Assembly: GCA_028753945.1 (NCBI GenBank) | Contig: JAPNXP010000003.1 | Location: 2,418,001 to 2,482,000, forward strand | Reading direction: 5' to 3' | From: Hexactinellida sp. DTS-2022 | Taxonomy: Eukaryota > Porifera > Hexactinellida | DNA length: 64,000 nucleotides | Shown: positions 1 through 10,005 of the stretch, in pieces | Layout: every line of letters starts with the position of its first letter | Numbering within the stretch: the stretch's first letter is position 1 | Position numbers and translations under genes: made by a program | The notes under the pieces: model-generated | Seen by the model: only the letters and a program-made list of their open reading frames with translations | What the model was told of the DNA's origin: nothing | Database searches by the model: none

Positions 1-325
1 AATTCCAATTGTCAACTTTCTATCAATCAGCATATTAACTCTAGTTTTAGTTGTTTAAAATGCCGAGATCCAGTTAAAAATATTGAACGGTTATTATTTG
101 GCTTTAACAAGCTATCTCCCCTCTTGATCCTTGAAGTAGGACATATTATAAAGGGAGTTCAGGTGGACGACATCAATGAAACAGTTACAATACAACACAA
201 TGATCAAGTGGTAGAATATACCCTTGTGGGTTTTACAGTTCATTTTGGAATACATTTTTCAACTGAGAGTTAGACGGGAAGATAGTTGGTACTCTTATGA
301 TGGAATGGAACGGCCAAAACTAAAA
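1..325 (+). pseudogene. 3' fragment of a broken protein-coding sequence
   Basis: About 90 codons are open from the window edge, with a non-random residue make-up (LLFGFNKLSPLLILEVGHI, then VEYTLVGFTVHFGIHF), followed directly by a related-looking stretch ending WYSYDGMERPKLKIL. The order hydrophobic strand - GFTVHFG - short gap - W-Y-YDG recalls the C-terminal block of ubiquitin-specific-protease-like folds, which also occur in proteins of some mobile elements; this is a weak resemblance only. The sequence is broken and lies beside short transposable elements, so it is more likely a relic than a working gene. The 5' part lies outside the window. Family assignment is uncertain. Confidence 0.35.
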
Positions 326-481
326 ATACTAGATAACAAAATGATATACTTTTGTGACCGCATTAATTGTATTATTTATATCTATACTATTAAAACACAA
401 GGCTGTGTGTATATATATATTTGTTTGTATGTTCCGAGTTGATTGAAGAAAGTGGACGGTTTCCAAATGTGATTTTTGGCA

Positions 482-952
482 TACAGTGGAGTCTCCGAAT
501 AACGGACACGTTGGGGACAAGGCTTTTGTCCGTTGTTGAGAGATGTCCGCTTCTCGGGTACTAGTCCTTATTTATATTAAATCAGCCAATATACATCATT
601 TTGATTGCAGATTTACATGTACTAAGGTTGATTAGTTACAGAATAAAGTTATATTTACTGATCGTAATTTAGAAATGGATCTATGATCAATCACGATCCT
701 ATTAACGATCTTTTTAAGAGATAATAAAAATAATAAATAGTTGGTTTGATTGTTATTGTATACTCAGCTAATCGTACGATCCTAATTCCTGCATATTATC
801 ATTTAAATTTGTGATTCTCATGAAAATTATTAGATGTAATTCCGGTTGTCCGTTATTTTGAGATAACTTTGTAGTAAGACACACCATTCGGGCCATTCCT
901 TCGTCCGTTGTTCGGAATTCAGAGTTCTCCGCGTCCGCTTCTCGGAGACTGA
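482..952. mobile_element. TIR element (pogo-like MITE), TACAGTGGAGTCTCCGAATAAC type
   Basis: The left end TACAGTGGAGTCTCCGAA is mirrored by CGCTTCTCGGAGACTGA at the right end, and GTCCGTTGTT..., GTCCGCTTCTCGG motifs recur just inside both ends. There is no coding capacity. TA-type ends beginning CAGT are usual for pogo/Tigger members of the Tc1/mariner group; classification is by end sequence only. Confidence 0.6.
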
Positions 953-979
953 TTAATTGTTTCATGTATGGCAATTCAT

Positions 980-1169
980 TACAGGTAAACCTCCGAAATG
1001 CGACACTTTTGGGAGCAGCGCTTGTGCTGGATATTCGGAGGTTGTCGCATTTCGGAGGTTGCCCCCACATGCATTATTTATATTGGAAAGTCAATCGGGA
1101 GAATGGTTTTGTGCCGTATCTCGGAGGTTGTCGTATTTAAGAGGTGCCGCTTTTAGAGGTTTACCTGTA
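980..1169. mobile_element. Short TIR element, TACAGGTAAACCTCC family (copy 1)
   Basis: Ends TACAGGTAAACCTCCGAAAT and GAGGTTTACCTGTA are inverted repeats. Inside, CGGAGGTTGTCG blocks are repeated in tandem. The same ends and internal motif occur at 2775-2895 and 3720-3907, so this is a family of short non-autonomous elements. Confidence 0.75.
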
Positions 1170-1179
1170 ATTTATCAAT

Positions 1180-1630
1180 TATTTCTATAATTAGTTAATT
1201 ATTTCGACAATATTACCAACAGTTATATAATTAAGTCTAAATAAATTCCTTTATGTCATTAGTATGCTCGAAATTTTTGATTTTTTCATGTAATCAACGA
1301 ACGCCCCATTGTGTTAAGACTAATTTGTCAAGTGGTCACGAGCCACAAGGAACTTTTGATAAATTGGAAGTTTGTCTCTATTTTAAACCATCTTTGAGAT
1401 TAATAAAAAAAATTAATATATATAAATTATAAATTATTTAGATAATTAGTTAATTATAATTCGGCAATATTGTCCACAGTTAATTTAAATAAGTCTAAAC
1501 ATATTACTTTTCATTTAATTCAGTTCCATTGTATATACTAAATACTACACTTAATTAGAAGCCAGCTGGAATTCACAAGTAGAATTAATAAAGTTGTAAC
1601 AATAGAGTAATATTTAACAAGTTTAATTAA
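1180..1630 (+). repeat. Dispersed AT-rich repeat (copy 1)
   Basis: Blocks such as TAGAAGCCAGCTGGAATT, TTGATAAATTGGAAGTTTGT and CTTTGAGATTAATAA recur in reverse complement within 14340-15025, in the corresponding order. It is therefore a mobile or duplicated repeat, with no coding capacity seen. Its class is unknown. Confidence 0.6.
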
Positions 1631-1631
1631 T

Positions 1632-1700
1632 ACGAACCCTTCGGTCTCGGTTGCTTTGCGACGGATCGGTGCTACACACCTCAAGTTAACTTCTCACTAC
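1632..1700 (-). mobile_element. Helitron-like 3' end (minus strand)
   Basis: Read on the minus strand, a short hairpin CCGTCGCAAAGCAACCG is followed by GAGACCGAAGGGTTCGTA, the same 3' terminal signature seen at 5490-5523, 6230-6256, 45980-46010 and 61487-61511. Only the 3' end is recognisable here. Confidence 0.55.
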
Positions 1701-1967
1701 ACCATTGATGCCTTCTTCTCACTACAGCATTGGTTATATAAGTTAGTAAATTTTGGTTATAGTTATTATATATGTTATGTCGATTTTGTAAAATCAACAT
1801 ACAAACTTAAGTTAAATTTGTAAAATAGTTGATTTTGCAAAGTCACCCTGGAATATTTTTTCATTCTAGTAAAAAAAAATCTTCATACAAGTGTATACTT
1901 AGGGTCTTAGGTATATACTTGGATGAAGCGAATTCTGAACGAAATGCAATAAAACTAAGGCTTGTTG

Positions 1968-2671
1968 CATGAGATTTTGAGGCACTTGTATAGGTGAACC
2001 AAGGATACACATCTACCATGAGATTTTGAGGCACCATGAGATTCTGAGGCATTATACTCATTAATGATTACTAATATTGATTGCTCAATGACGCATATTA
2101 AGTTGCATTCCAATAAGGTGCAATTATGAATTCTGATTTCCTTATATTATTTTTGACTGTAGTATTTAAAATTCAAAGCAAATAAACGAGTCTTGATATG
2201 TGTACAATTTTGAGATATTTGCAAATTAAGCATTTGTTTAAGCAAAACTAAATATGTGGAATTAAGTACATAGATGAATGGACTGGTATTCTTCTCTATC
2301 CATAAGTGTGGAAATAAATATGCATATATGAATTCTAACAAATGATACAAATTAAACGGGATTAACGTAATTGTATTCCTGAGTTAGTGTATTAAGTTAT
2401 AACTCTTGGAAATACAGTGTAGTCTAATATATATATCATATAAAAGAATCGAATTCCCAATAGATTAAAGACTGACAATTATAGAGATTGTTGCGCTATA
2501 TATATATTGGGTGACTCATACTTAGGGCTGTTTCAAAATGGAACTAATAATAATCAGTATAATGCCTCAGAATCTCATGGTGCCTCAAAATCTCATGGTA
2601 GATGTGTATCCTTGGTTCACCTATACAAGTGCCTCAAAATCTCATGGTGCCTCAAAATCTCATACAACAGG
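1968..2671. repeat. Fold-back repeat with arms of about 90-110 bp
   Basis: The left arm (1968-2058) and right arm (2558-2671) are near-perfect reverse complements around a roughly 500-bp AT-rich centre. Each arm contains tandem units of the type CATGAGATTTTGAGGCAC; the right arm carries an extra unit. The palindrome ATGTTGATTTTGTAAAATCAACAT (first 20 bases shown: ATGTTGATTTTGTAAAATCA) occurs outside the right arm near 2727 and, slightly changed, outside the left arm near 1777, so the fold-back may extend to about 1775-2760. Confidence 0.75.
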
Positions 2672-2774
2672 CCTATCCGAGTAATATAGCCAAAGTCGAA
2701 CACTTGTTTTAGTTCCGTTGATTCATGTTGATTTTGTAAAATCAACATTTGACAAAATCGATATAAAATACGTA

Positions 2775-2895
2775 TACAGGTAAACCTCCCAAAGCGGCAC
2801 CTCCGAGTAGCGGCAACCTCCGAGTAGCGGCAACCTCCGAGAAGCGGCACAAAATCATTCTCCCGTTGGGTGCCGCTTTGGGAGTTTTACCTGTA
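2775..2895. mobile_element. Short TIR element, TACAGGTAAACCTCC family (copy 2)
   Basis: Ends TACAGGTAAACCTCCCAAAG and GGAGTTTTACCTGTA flank a 121-bp unit in which CTCCGAGTAGCGGCAAC is repeated in tandem. Confidence 0.8.
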
Positions 2896-3269
2896 CATCC
2901 ATTTCTACCATTTTCCATACTCTAAACTTATAATTTTGTTTTAATGGTTTAGTATTTTGGAATTGAGACTGCTGGTACCATTGATTACTTACTTCAAAAA
3001 CGTTAGACATTATTTCTTAAGATAAATTTGTTCTGCTAACTGTGGTAAGGAATTTCAAGTAACAATAAATATACATTTTCGGATTTATATAATATTTTCG
3101 GGATAAATTTATAATACTAATTGATGACCATGAACAAGATTAGCTAAAATAAGAACGCTTAGTTTGACTTGATCTACATGAATCTAAAAAGAATTGGCTA
3201 CAATATTTGAATTCCGCACATCGATAATCCCTATAAACAAATTGGAAGCCTCTGTATATCTTAAATACA
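2896..3269. other. Gene-free AT-rich DNA
   Basis: No open frame of note, no RNA gene and no repeat that I can recognise. Confidence 0.5.
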
Positions 3270-3345
3270 GGATGAAAAAATCCAAAATTGCAGCTGTGCC
3301 GAGTCGACTGCCGACAGCATGTTCCTTTGGAGGTGGAGGCGACGA
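3270..3345 (+). repeat. Single-arm copy of the 15311-15442 hairpin repeat
   Basis: AAAAAATCCAAAATTGCAGC, then GCCGACAGCATGTTCCTTTG and GGAGG match one arm of the long hairpin at 15311-15442. The second arm is absent. Confidence 0.6.
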
Positions 3346-3719
3346 TAATGAAAATTCCAGATTATAAATAATTATGAAGAAATTATTTTCATTCTCACTC
3401 TTATTTACGGATTGAATTAACTAGACATCCAATTTTAAGAGAATATCACAATTTAGATTTCCAAAAAGACATATTTTTCTTGAAATTCTAGCTTTTTTCT
3501 CTTCCAAGGGCTCGATTTAAAAATATAATTTTCGGAGTTTCGGGTATCCATTTTGGCTAATATTGAACATAAAATTTGGATAGCTCTCATTGTGTTCCAT
3601 CTTTTGAATGTTTGGATTTATTCAATTTGAAATAGTTCATGAGTTTATTCTATTTTAGATCTACAAATTTTCAATTTAATTTACCATCACCCTAAATGTC
3701 TTGAAATTTATTAACCAAG

Positions 3720-3907
3720 TACAGGTAAACCTCCCAAAGCGGCACCCATCGGGAGAATGATATTGTGCCGCTTCTCGGAGGTTGCCGCTTTGGGAGGTTG
3801 ATCGTAAGGTAAAACTCCCAAAGCGGCACCCATCGGGAGAATGATTTTGTGCCGCTTCTCGGAGGTTGCCGCTACTCGGAGGTGCCGCTTTGGGAGGTTT
3901 ACCTGTA
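3720..3907. mobile_element. Short TIR element, TACAGGTAAACCTCC family (copy 3, duplicated inside)
   Basis: Ends TACAGGTAAACCTCCCAAAG and GGGAGGTTTACCTGTA. The interior is nearly two copies of the family unit in tandem: CAAAGCGGCACCCATCGGGA occurs twice, joined near 3799-3815 by a degenerate internal end. It could be a tandem dimer or a copy inserted in a copy. Confidence 0.8.
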
Positions 3908-4154
3908 GTTTTTTCTCAATTCAAATGTTATTCTAAATAATAAAAATTTCATAATTTAACTTTTAGAGCTAAATCTCAATTAGTTATATATATATATAAC
4001 CACAAATTAGTATACGCGAGTCTCAATTTATGTTGCCTTGTTATCTAAATTGTGGATGAATCGGATAAAAACTGAAAGAGTTATTGCCAAATATGTATGC
4101 TTTAAGACGTCATAATCCCGTTATTTCGTTTAGAAAATAATAGATCGTTGTCAC

Positions 4155-4947
4155 CATGGGCGTAAATCCTGGGGGAACAGGGGGACGGGGGGACGCATTC
4201 CCCCCACTTTTTGGAGTGGCTGGGACACCTATATAAATTGACCCCAATTTTTTGTATGGGTTGGATTAAGTACAGTTGTACTTGAGTACTGTTTCATCAA
4301 ATTTTGACTCGCATCAAGTGATGAAGTAGGAGTTGAGAAATTAACGTATCATAGAATCTTTCTGCATTTTGCGTAAATAATTATTATAATATATTTGGGT
4401 TCCCCTTACACAGGGTGTGTAGTCGGTGGGGATCAGTTTCATATAGTAACAAGTGTTTCTCAAACTGGATGTCATGAAAAAATTTCTAGGTGCTCGTGAG
4501 ATACAATAAATTTCTGAAAGAACACCTTGATCTAACTTAAGTTTATTCTTAATATTTTATATCCCAAAAGTGAGAAGAATAAAGTCTATTATCTCATGTC
4601 AATAGGATAACACTTGAGTTTATTCTTCTCACCTAGGTTGTAATTACTCGACTTCTTAAACAGGATATAAGGGTAACAAGTATTGTCCACAATATGAACT
4701 CCCATGTACTATTAGCTTTCCATCATTCCAGATAAGTGGTCCATAAGCTGCTCACAAAAAACGGATCGTAACATATTTCTCGAAACGATGGTATTCCTAA
4801 GTGGGCGATCCATGGGTGCTAAGAATCGACCTTGATCAATTTTGAGCGTCTGGGAATCAATCTTTTTGGTAGGGCAAGTTCCTTTCCCCAACTGTGAAAA
4901 TGTCCCCCCCCCCATTTTGTAGCATGGATTTACGCCCTTGGTTCTTG
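4155..4947. mobile_element. TIR element with GGGCGTAAATCC ends
   Basis: GGGCGTAAATCC at the left is mirrored by GGATTTACGCCC at the right, with G-runs inside the left end and C-runs inside the right. A 12-bp direct repeat GTTGTCACCATG lies at 4147-4158 and 4948-4959 and may include the target-site duplication. No transposase is seen; a hAT-type MITE is the best guess. Confidence 0.6.
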
Positions 4948-5065
4948 GTTGTCACCATGTAAAATACCTCGCTTGCAAATTTTCAGATTTCTAGAGCTTA
5001 TGGCCTCTCCTAATAATTCTGGACAAACACACACTCTCACACTCAAACAAAACAATAGTGTTTTT

Positions 5066-5225
5066 AATATACGAGCTTTTCAGTCTCGGTCGCTTCGCGA
5101 CGGATCATTTTATCACAAAGCTCGCTTTGTGACCTTTGTTCGTTCGTGTTAAACACTATGAAACACAATTAACGGCCGCTTCGCGGCCTAACCCTCCTTA
5201 AAAGTCACTCTCATAAATAAGTAAA
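5066..5225 (-). mobile_element. Helitron-like 3' region (minus strand)
   Basis: On the minus strand the order is hairpin GGCCGCGAAGCGGCC, a spacer, hairpin GTCGCGAAGCGAC, then CGAGACTGAAAAGCTCGTA. This is the reverse complement of the region 5400-5523. It is followed on the same strand by a diverged match to the 5' start of the family (TTAAAAACACTATTGTTTTG), so two elements appear to abut head to tail. Confidence 0.6.
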
Positions 5226-5399
5226 ACCTGAGACTTGTAAATTACACGTTCTTAATTCAGTTCAGTATGTTGCAATTTGGGAGCCAACTAATTAATTCAT
5301 GCTGGCTCGACCCACTTATGGTGCAGTTGTAATTTATTGAGTTATTAATATGATAATTTGAATATCCCAAACAAATTACATTCAATGATTGTGAACATA

Positions 5400-5523
5400 T
5401 TTATTATGAGTGATATTTTGAGGAGGGTACCGGGTAAGGTCGCGAAGCGGCCGTTAATTGTGTTGTGTAGTGTCTAACATGAACGAACGAAGGTCGCGAA
5501 GCGACCGAGACCGAAGGGTTCGT
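5400..5523 (+). mobile_element. Helitron-like 3' end (plus strand)
   Basis: Hairpins GTCGCGAAGCGGCC and GGTCGCGAAGCGACC are followed by GAGACCGAAGGGTTCGTA. It forms an inverted pair with 5066-5225 and abuts the 5' start of the next element. Confidence 0.65.
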
Positions 5524-6256
5524 ATTAATAAAACTCGATTGTTGTGTTTTTTTGTTGTTGTCCGGATTGTATTAGAGAGTGGGGAAAAGAAACGGCATTA
5601 AAATATTTGAGATATAGACTAACTTCCAAATGTTATAATACGTAAACAATGTATGCTGATTTAGAATTTCGCATTTATAAAATTATAATATGAATATTCA
5701 ATGTTGTTATTTACAAAAAATAGGTACAGTAAACAAAATATTAAAATTTCAAAATGAATCTAGACTCTAGAGGCTAGCTTTCAACGAGTATTATAGGTAA
5801 ACAAGTATGCTGAATTCGAATTTCGCATTTATATATTTATAATATTGAAATTGAACATAGAGACTAGCTTCCAAATGTTATAATACGTAAACAATGTATG
5901 CTGATTTAGAATTTCGCATTTATAAAATTATAATATGAATATTCAATGTTGTTATTTACAAAAAATAGGTACAGTAAACAAAATATTAAAATTTCAAAAT
6001 GAATCTAGACTCTAGAGGCTAGCTTTCAACGAGTATTATAGGTAAACAAGTATGCTGAATTCGAATTTCGCATTTATATATTTATAATATTGAAATTGAA
6101 CATAGAGACTAGCTTCCAAATGTTAGAAAAGGTAAACAAGTATGCTGATTACGAATTGAATTTTTTAAAATTTTAATGTAAATATTTATTGTCTATTGAA
6201 AGGAGCATAGTGGTTGAAATATCCGTCGCAAAGCGACTGAGACCAAAGGGCTCGTT
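5524..6256 (+). mobile_element. Complete-looking Helitron-like non-autonomous element
   Basis: It starts with TTAATAAAACTCGATTGTTG and a TTGTCCGGATTGTATTAGAG block, contains tandem repeats with GCTTCCAAATGTTATAATA and GTAAACAAGTATGCTGA, and ends with a hairpin GTCGCAAAGCGAC followed by TGAGACCAAAGGGCTCGTT. Copies at 44574-46010 and 54022-54950 share these parts. Absence of terminal inverted repeats, a 3' subterminal hairpin and internal tandem repeats are known features of Helitron/Helentron non-autonomous elements; the assignment is inference because no Rep/helicase gene is present. Confidence 0.55.
5623..6112 (+). repeat. 245-bp tandem duplication inside a Helitron-like element
   Basis: The block starting CTTCCAAATGTTATAATACG begins at 5623 and again at 5868, exactly 245 bp apart; a third partial unit begins at 6113. 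The two full units are nearly identical, so the duplication is recent relative to the rest of the element. Confidence 0.9.
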
Positions 6257-6714
6257 GATATTACTGGACAATAACATTTATATATGAACCTTAAGAGCTG
6301 TAGTTACAGATTTTTTTGCTAAAAAGTACAAACTACTTATCTGAACTTCTAATTGTAATTTTATCCATCGCTTTTATATACTGGATTCATATTTTTTCAC
6401 TACTAATAGTATGTGAACAGGCATCTCTTAATATAATTTTATCTATCTATGTATCTATAATTCTATATTCCTGAAGGATTATCAGACCAATATGGCAAAT
6501 TGCCTGAGAACCATCAACCATGAGTGTAGATATTAACTAATATAAATTCTCTACTATTCTCTATACTTAATTAAACAGTCTCTGATTACAAATATGAAAT
6601 TCCTACCTTTGAGAGAGGAAAATATATATGTATATGCATTAGAAATAAGATATTACTAAGCGATTAATGTTTAAAGTCCTAAGAGTATACAAGTAAAGCA
6701 TTAAACAATCCTAT

Positions 6715-9552
6715 TCAATATAAGAATTCTGGAGTACCGTTTATCTTATTCGATATTTCACTCGAGGATTCATGCAGGCTCTTTAGGAAATTGTAACCGA
6801 TATCTTTGAAGTCTTGAAGGGAGAGTTGATAGTCCTTTTTCGAACCTTGATTAAAACCGCAATAGGTAACTTCTAGTGTGTACGAACAAGGAATGTTTAA
6901 GTTTGTACCAACAACAACACGACCACATCTCAACTTTGATTTTTCAATTGTATTTGAACAGCTTTGTAAATCAAAACCCGAATAATTTCTTGATAAAGTT
7001 TCGGGCAGTATAGATTCAACTTTAGTGATAGAGTTGCAACCATACATAAACAAGTTCTTTTTCTGAGAATGACCGTGAAAATCACAAAATACCAACGGCT
7101 GCTTTCCAATTTGAATCAAGCGTTGGATAAGTTCTTTGGTATAGAATATCGTCGGATGTAGGTTAGGTGAAGGATCTAGCCATTGTCTATTTAAATCAAA
7201 CCCTAACAGATTACACCTAGTATTCCCATATATAACGCCATCTGGATTTAACATGGGCACGATTTTAAATATGAATTTGGAGCGCAATTCAACAGCGATT
7301 GTATTGTTACTCAATAACACTTCAATGATATTTTGTATAATCCAACTTGCATTAGATTCACCCGGATGTACACGTGAAGACAGAACAATATATTCCTTGG
7401 ATAGATACGGGATTCCATTGTCTAAATCAGTAATGGTAATCAATGGGCAAGGTATTCCTGTATAACTATGGCATAAAGTATCAATTTTAAAATATAAATT
7501 GTTTATAGATGTATTTTCCCAAAGTCGGAGGTCAATTAGTAAGTTCGTATAAGTATATGGGTAGTGATATGCAAGGTAACATTCATCATTATCATATGGA
7601 AAAATCAATTCAAATGTAAGGGAATGTAATTTTCCAATTGTATTATTATCCATGGATTGTTTGTTATAGTCGCTATCTCCATAGTAAATCATTGTACCAG
7701 CACGATACCAGCCTAAACCATTCGCGCGGACAGATTTTCGTGACAATACTAACGGTTGCATTCCACTTGAAAACTGTGAATTTACCTTTTCAAAGTTCAC
7801 TATTTTAAATGTATAATTCGTGGCTGAATTCATGTTGGTAACTTTGAATAGAAACCATTGCACATGTCTCGTTGTATCTGGTCGCAATATGACGTCATAT
7901 GTTGCTGAATTGATTTCAGTAATTTTTTGTAGATTAGAGCTTTCAAAATCAGCTGAGAAAATTAAACTTCCATTAATGTTATATGCAGGCAATGGAGATT
8001 GGATGATACACTCGTTTTCATTCCGTTTTGGTCTAACGATAGGATCTGTGAAGGATATTTTTTGGCGAAAAACTTCCTTTTCAATGGAATATCTAGGTTG
8101 ATTCATTATATCCAGTTTAGAAAGGGCAATTGATAACATAATATCTTTCTCTTTTTCGTAGAGCTTTGAAGGTTCTCCATCAACGTTAGGGCTTAGAAAT
8201 GTATTAAATATCCGCGAAATCGAGGTATTTTTAGTGGAATATCCAAAATATTTTGATGATGCATTTAAGTTATAATAAAATTGTGATATTTTGGGGTCCA
8301 TTATGGTGTTTGGTTTTTGAATCCGGAAAAGTTCTGACAAATAGTGCTGTGTTTCCAAAAACGAAAGAGGAATAAAGCAATACTTTGTCAAGCTATTCAA
8401 GTCAATAAGTGATCGGATTGTAAGTGAGAAATTTCGCGAACCTGATGATACATCAAGATATTCAAAGAATAGATTCAGTTTATCAATTGTCGTAACATTT
8501 GTACTTAATAAAGGACAATCCGTTCTTGAAAATTCACCCTGTAAAGTAAATTGTTTCTGATATGGATCAACTGCTGTTGATGACATATGAGGATAATACA
8601 ATAAGTGTTTTTTCTGAATAAAATCCTGAATTATTTCTAAATTCAACTTTACAAATTTATCTCTTAAATCTGTATCCGAGTTATTGGTGTGAAATTTCGC
8701 GAGAGTGTTTCTTAAAGTCTTGAAAAGAGTCGAGTTTATTATTGCCGCATGCCCGCGTGGAACACGACTAATTTCCTTAAAAAGCTCTAACACACTAAAA
8801 ATCTCAGTAAAATTCTCAAAATCGAACATCAAAAACGAATAGAAGCTCACTAATTCATTCAGAAGATTCTCCCAAGAAGATAGAACCAAAATTCCTTTAT
8901 TCTTCACCAGCAGACGGATGGAGTCAATACAAACTGATACAATTGGGTGCAATGGAAGTCGCGCATTACTAAGGTACAAGAGGAGGGTTCTCATTGCGAA
9001 ATGTTTCCGAAATGCAACGCAGGTTGTAGGAGAAATAGCACAACGATGAAAAACAGTTAGTATTGGTATTGCACGATCAAATTCATTCGAATAATATCTC
9101 ATGTTGTCTAATAGGAAACTGGTAAGGTGAAAATAGCGAAACTTTGTACTGAATTTCGGATCTTTTTCTGATAGTTTCGCGAGTAGGATAAAATGGAGTG
9201 CGAAATTTTCGGGGATTGCACTTGGAAATAAATTTATAGACTCAAGTATAGCTTCTGTTCCAAAGAACTCTACTAATCTTTTAGAACCCATTTTCACATT
9301 CGTAATCTGGAAAAACATTTGCATTAAATCTTGATGAATTTCAAAGTTCTTCACAATTCGGAAACTATCGATTAATACACGAAGAATTGATGTTTTGTTA
9401 ACTAAATTTTTTGCATTCGTTTTAGGCTTTTGAAAGAAATAGTCCACAGTCTTCAGCACTTGTTCTTGTATTTGTATTGGACTCGGATTATCAGATGTAA
9501 CACATGCGTTTAGTTCATAAATTAATTCAACTAAATTCATTTCTATAGACAT
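6715..9552 (-). CDS. Cytosolic carboxypeptidase 1-like (M14 peptidase, CCP1/AGTPBP1 type)
   Basis: The 945-residue product is a zinc metallopeptidase of the Nna1/CCP family, which removes C-terminal or side-chain glutamates from tubulin and other proteins in the cytoplasm. Visible: an N-terminal helical, ARM/HEAT-like half (about 1-350) as in CCP1/CCP4; the CCP-specific beta domain (about 500-640, with GLGWYRAGTMIYYGDSDY); and the M14 domain with HPGES (zinc ligands H729, E732), NPDGV, FDLNRQW, DFHGHS (zinc histidine, 826/828) and TLEVTYCG (catalytic Glu about 894). All key residues are intact. Human CCP1 is about 1226 residues, so the N-terminal half is shorter. The coding region is one exon. 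The ATG at 9552 was chosen because a splice acceptor (TTTTCATTTCCCAG) ends at 9565, only 12 bases upstream; an intron in the 5' UTR is therefore likely. Orthology to CCP1 rather than CCP4 is not certain. Confidence 0.93.
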   Translation of the reverse strand: MSIEMNLVELIYELNACVTSDNPSPIQIQEQVLKTVDYFFQKPKTNAKNLVNKTSILRVLIDSFRIVKNFEIHQDLMQMFFQITNVKMGSKRLVEFFGTEAILESINLFPSAIPENFALHFILLAKLSEKDPKFSTKFRYFHLTSFLLDNMRYYSNEFDRAIPILTVFHRCAISPTTCVAFRKHFAMRTLLLYLSNARLPLHPIVSVCIDSIRLLVKNKGILVLSSWENLLNELVSFYSFLMFDFENFTEIFSVLELFKEISRVPRGHAAIINSTLFKTLRNTLAKFHTNNSDTDLRDKFVKLNLEIIQDFIQKKHLLYYPHMSSTAVDPYQKQFTLQGEFSRTDCPLLSTNVTTIDKLNLFFEYLDVSSGSRNFSLTIRSLIDLNSLTKYCFIPLSFLETQHYLSELFRIQKPNTIMDPKISQFYYNLNASSKYFGYSTKNTSISRIFNTFLSPNVDGEPSKLYEKEKDIMLSIALSKLDIMNQPRYSIEKEVFRQKISFTDPIVRPKRNENECIIQSPLPAYNINGSLIFSADFESSNLQKITEINSATYDVILRPDTTRHVQWFLFKVTNMNSATNYTFKIVNFEKVNSQFSSGMQPLVLSRKSVRANGLGWYRAGTMIYYGDSDYNKQSMDNNTIGKLHSLTFELIFPYDNDECYLAYHYPYTYTNLLIDLRLWENTSINNLYFKIDTLCHSYTGIPCPLITITDLDNGIPYLSKEYIVLSSRVHPGESNASWIIQNIIEVLLSNNTIAVELRSKFIFKIVPMLNPDGVIYGNTRCNLLGFDLNRQWLDPSPNLHPTIFYTKELIQRLIQIGKQPLVFCDFHGHSQKKNLFMYGCNSITKVESILPETLSRNYSGFDLQSCSNTIEKSKLRCGRVVVGTNLNIPCSYTLEVTYCGFNQGSKKDYQLSLQDFKDIGYNFLKSLHESSSEISNKINGTPEFLY

Positions 9553-9564
9553 CCCTAATAATGA

Positions 9565-9640
9565 CTGGGAAATGAAAAAGTCAATTCAGTGTGTATAGGA
9601 TAAAATAGAATAAACACCAGCTATTCGGGAGAAAAATACC
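9565..9640 (-). other. Probable short 5' UTR intron of the carboxypeptidase gene
   Basis: On the minus strand a donor TTTGCAG/GTATTT near 9640 and an acceptor CATTTCCCAG ending at 9565 bound about 75 bases, with a possible branch site TTGACT. A second possible donor (AG/GTAAAC) lies just upstream near 9654. Inferred from consensus only. Confidence 0.4.
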
Positions 9641-9812
9641 TGCAAACAGTTTACCTAATTAAGCGAAAACGACAGTACTATCAATTGTTAAAATTCTAGA
9701 CACATCTTACGTACAACAGGATTAATATAATAAAAATAAAAAGTAAGAAATAATTAAATAACGATTTATCGGTATATGAGATTGGTCAGATATCTATATT
9801 AGTGTGGTTTAC

Positions 9813-9905
9813 ATACAGTCAATTCCTTTTAATTAGGACAGTGGTTCCATGTAGTTCGTCACGATTAGCTGCTATCAAAGTATAGCGGAGTCGACAGCAA
9901 AATAT
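9813..9905 (+). mobile_element. Left end of a pogo-like TIR element
   Basis: TACAGTCAATTCCTTTTAAT followed by TAGGACAGTGGTTCC matches, inverted, the right end at about 20340-20406 (GTCCCAATTACGCGGAATTG then ACTGTA). The other end cannot be placed with confidence. Confidence 0.4.
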
Positions 9906-10005
9906 CTATATGTAACACTTCGTGATAGTGAACACTATTCCCGGTTCCAAATTTCCTCTATATTACTTTACGCCTCTATATAGAGGACAATTATTGAGGT
10001 CCAAT

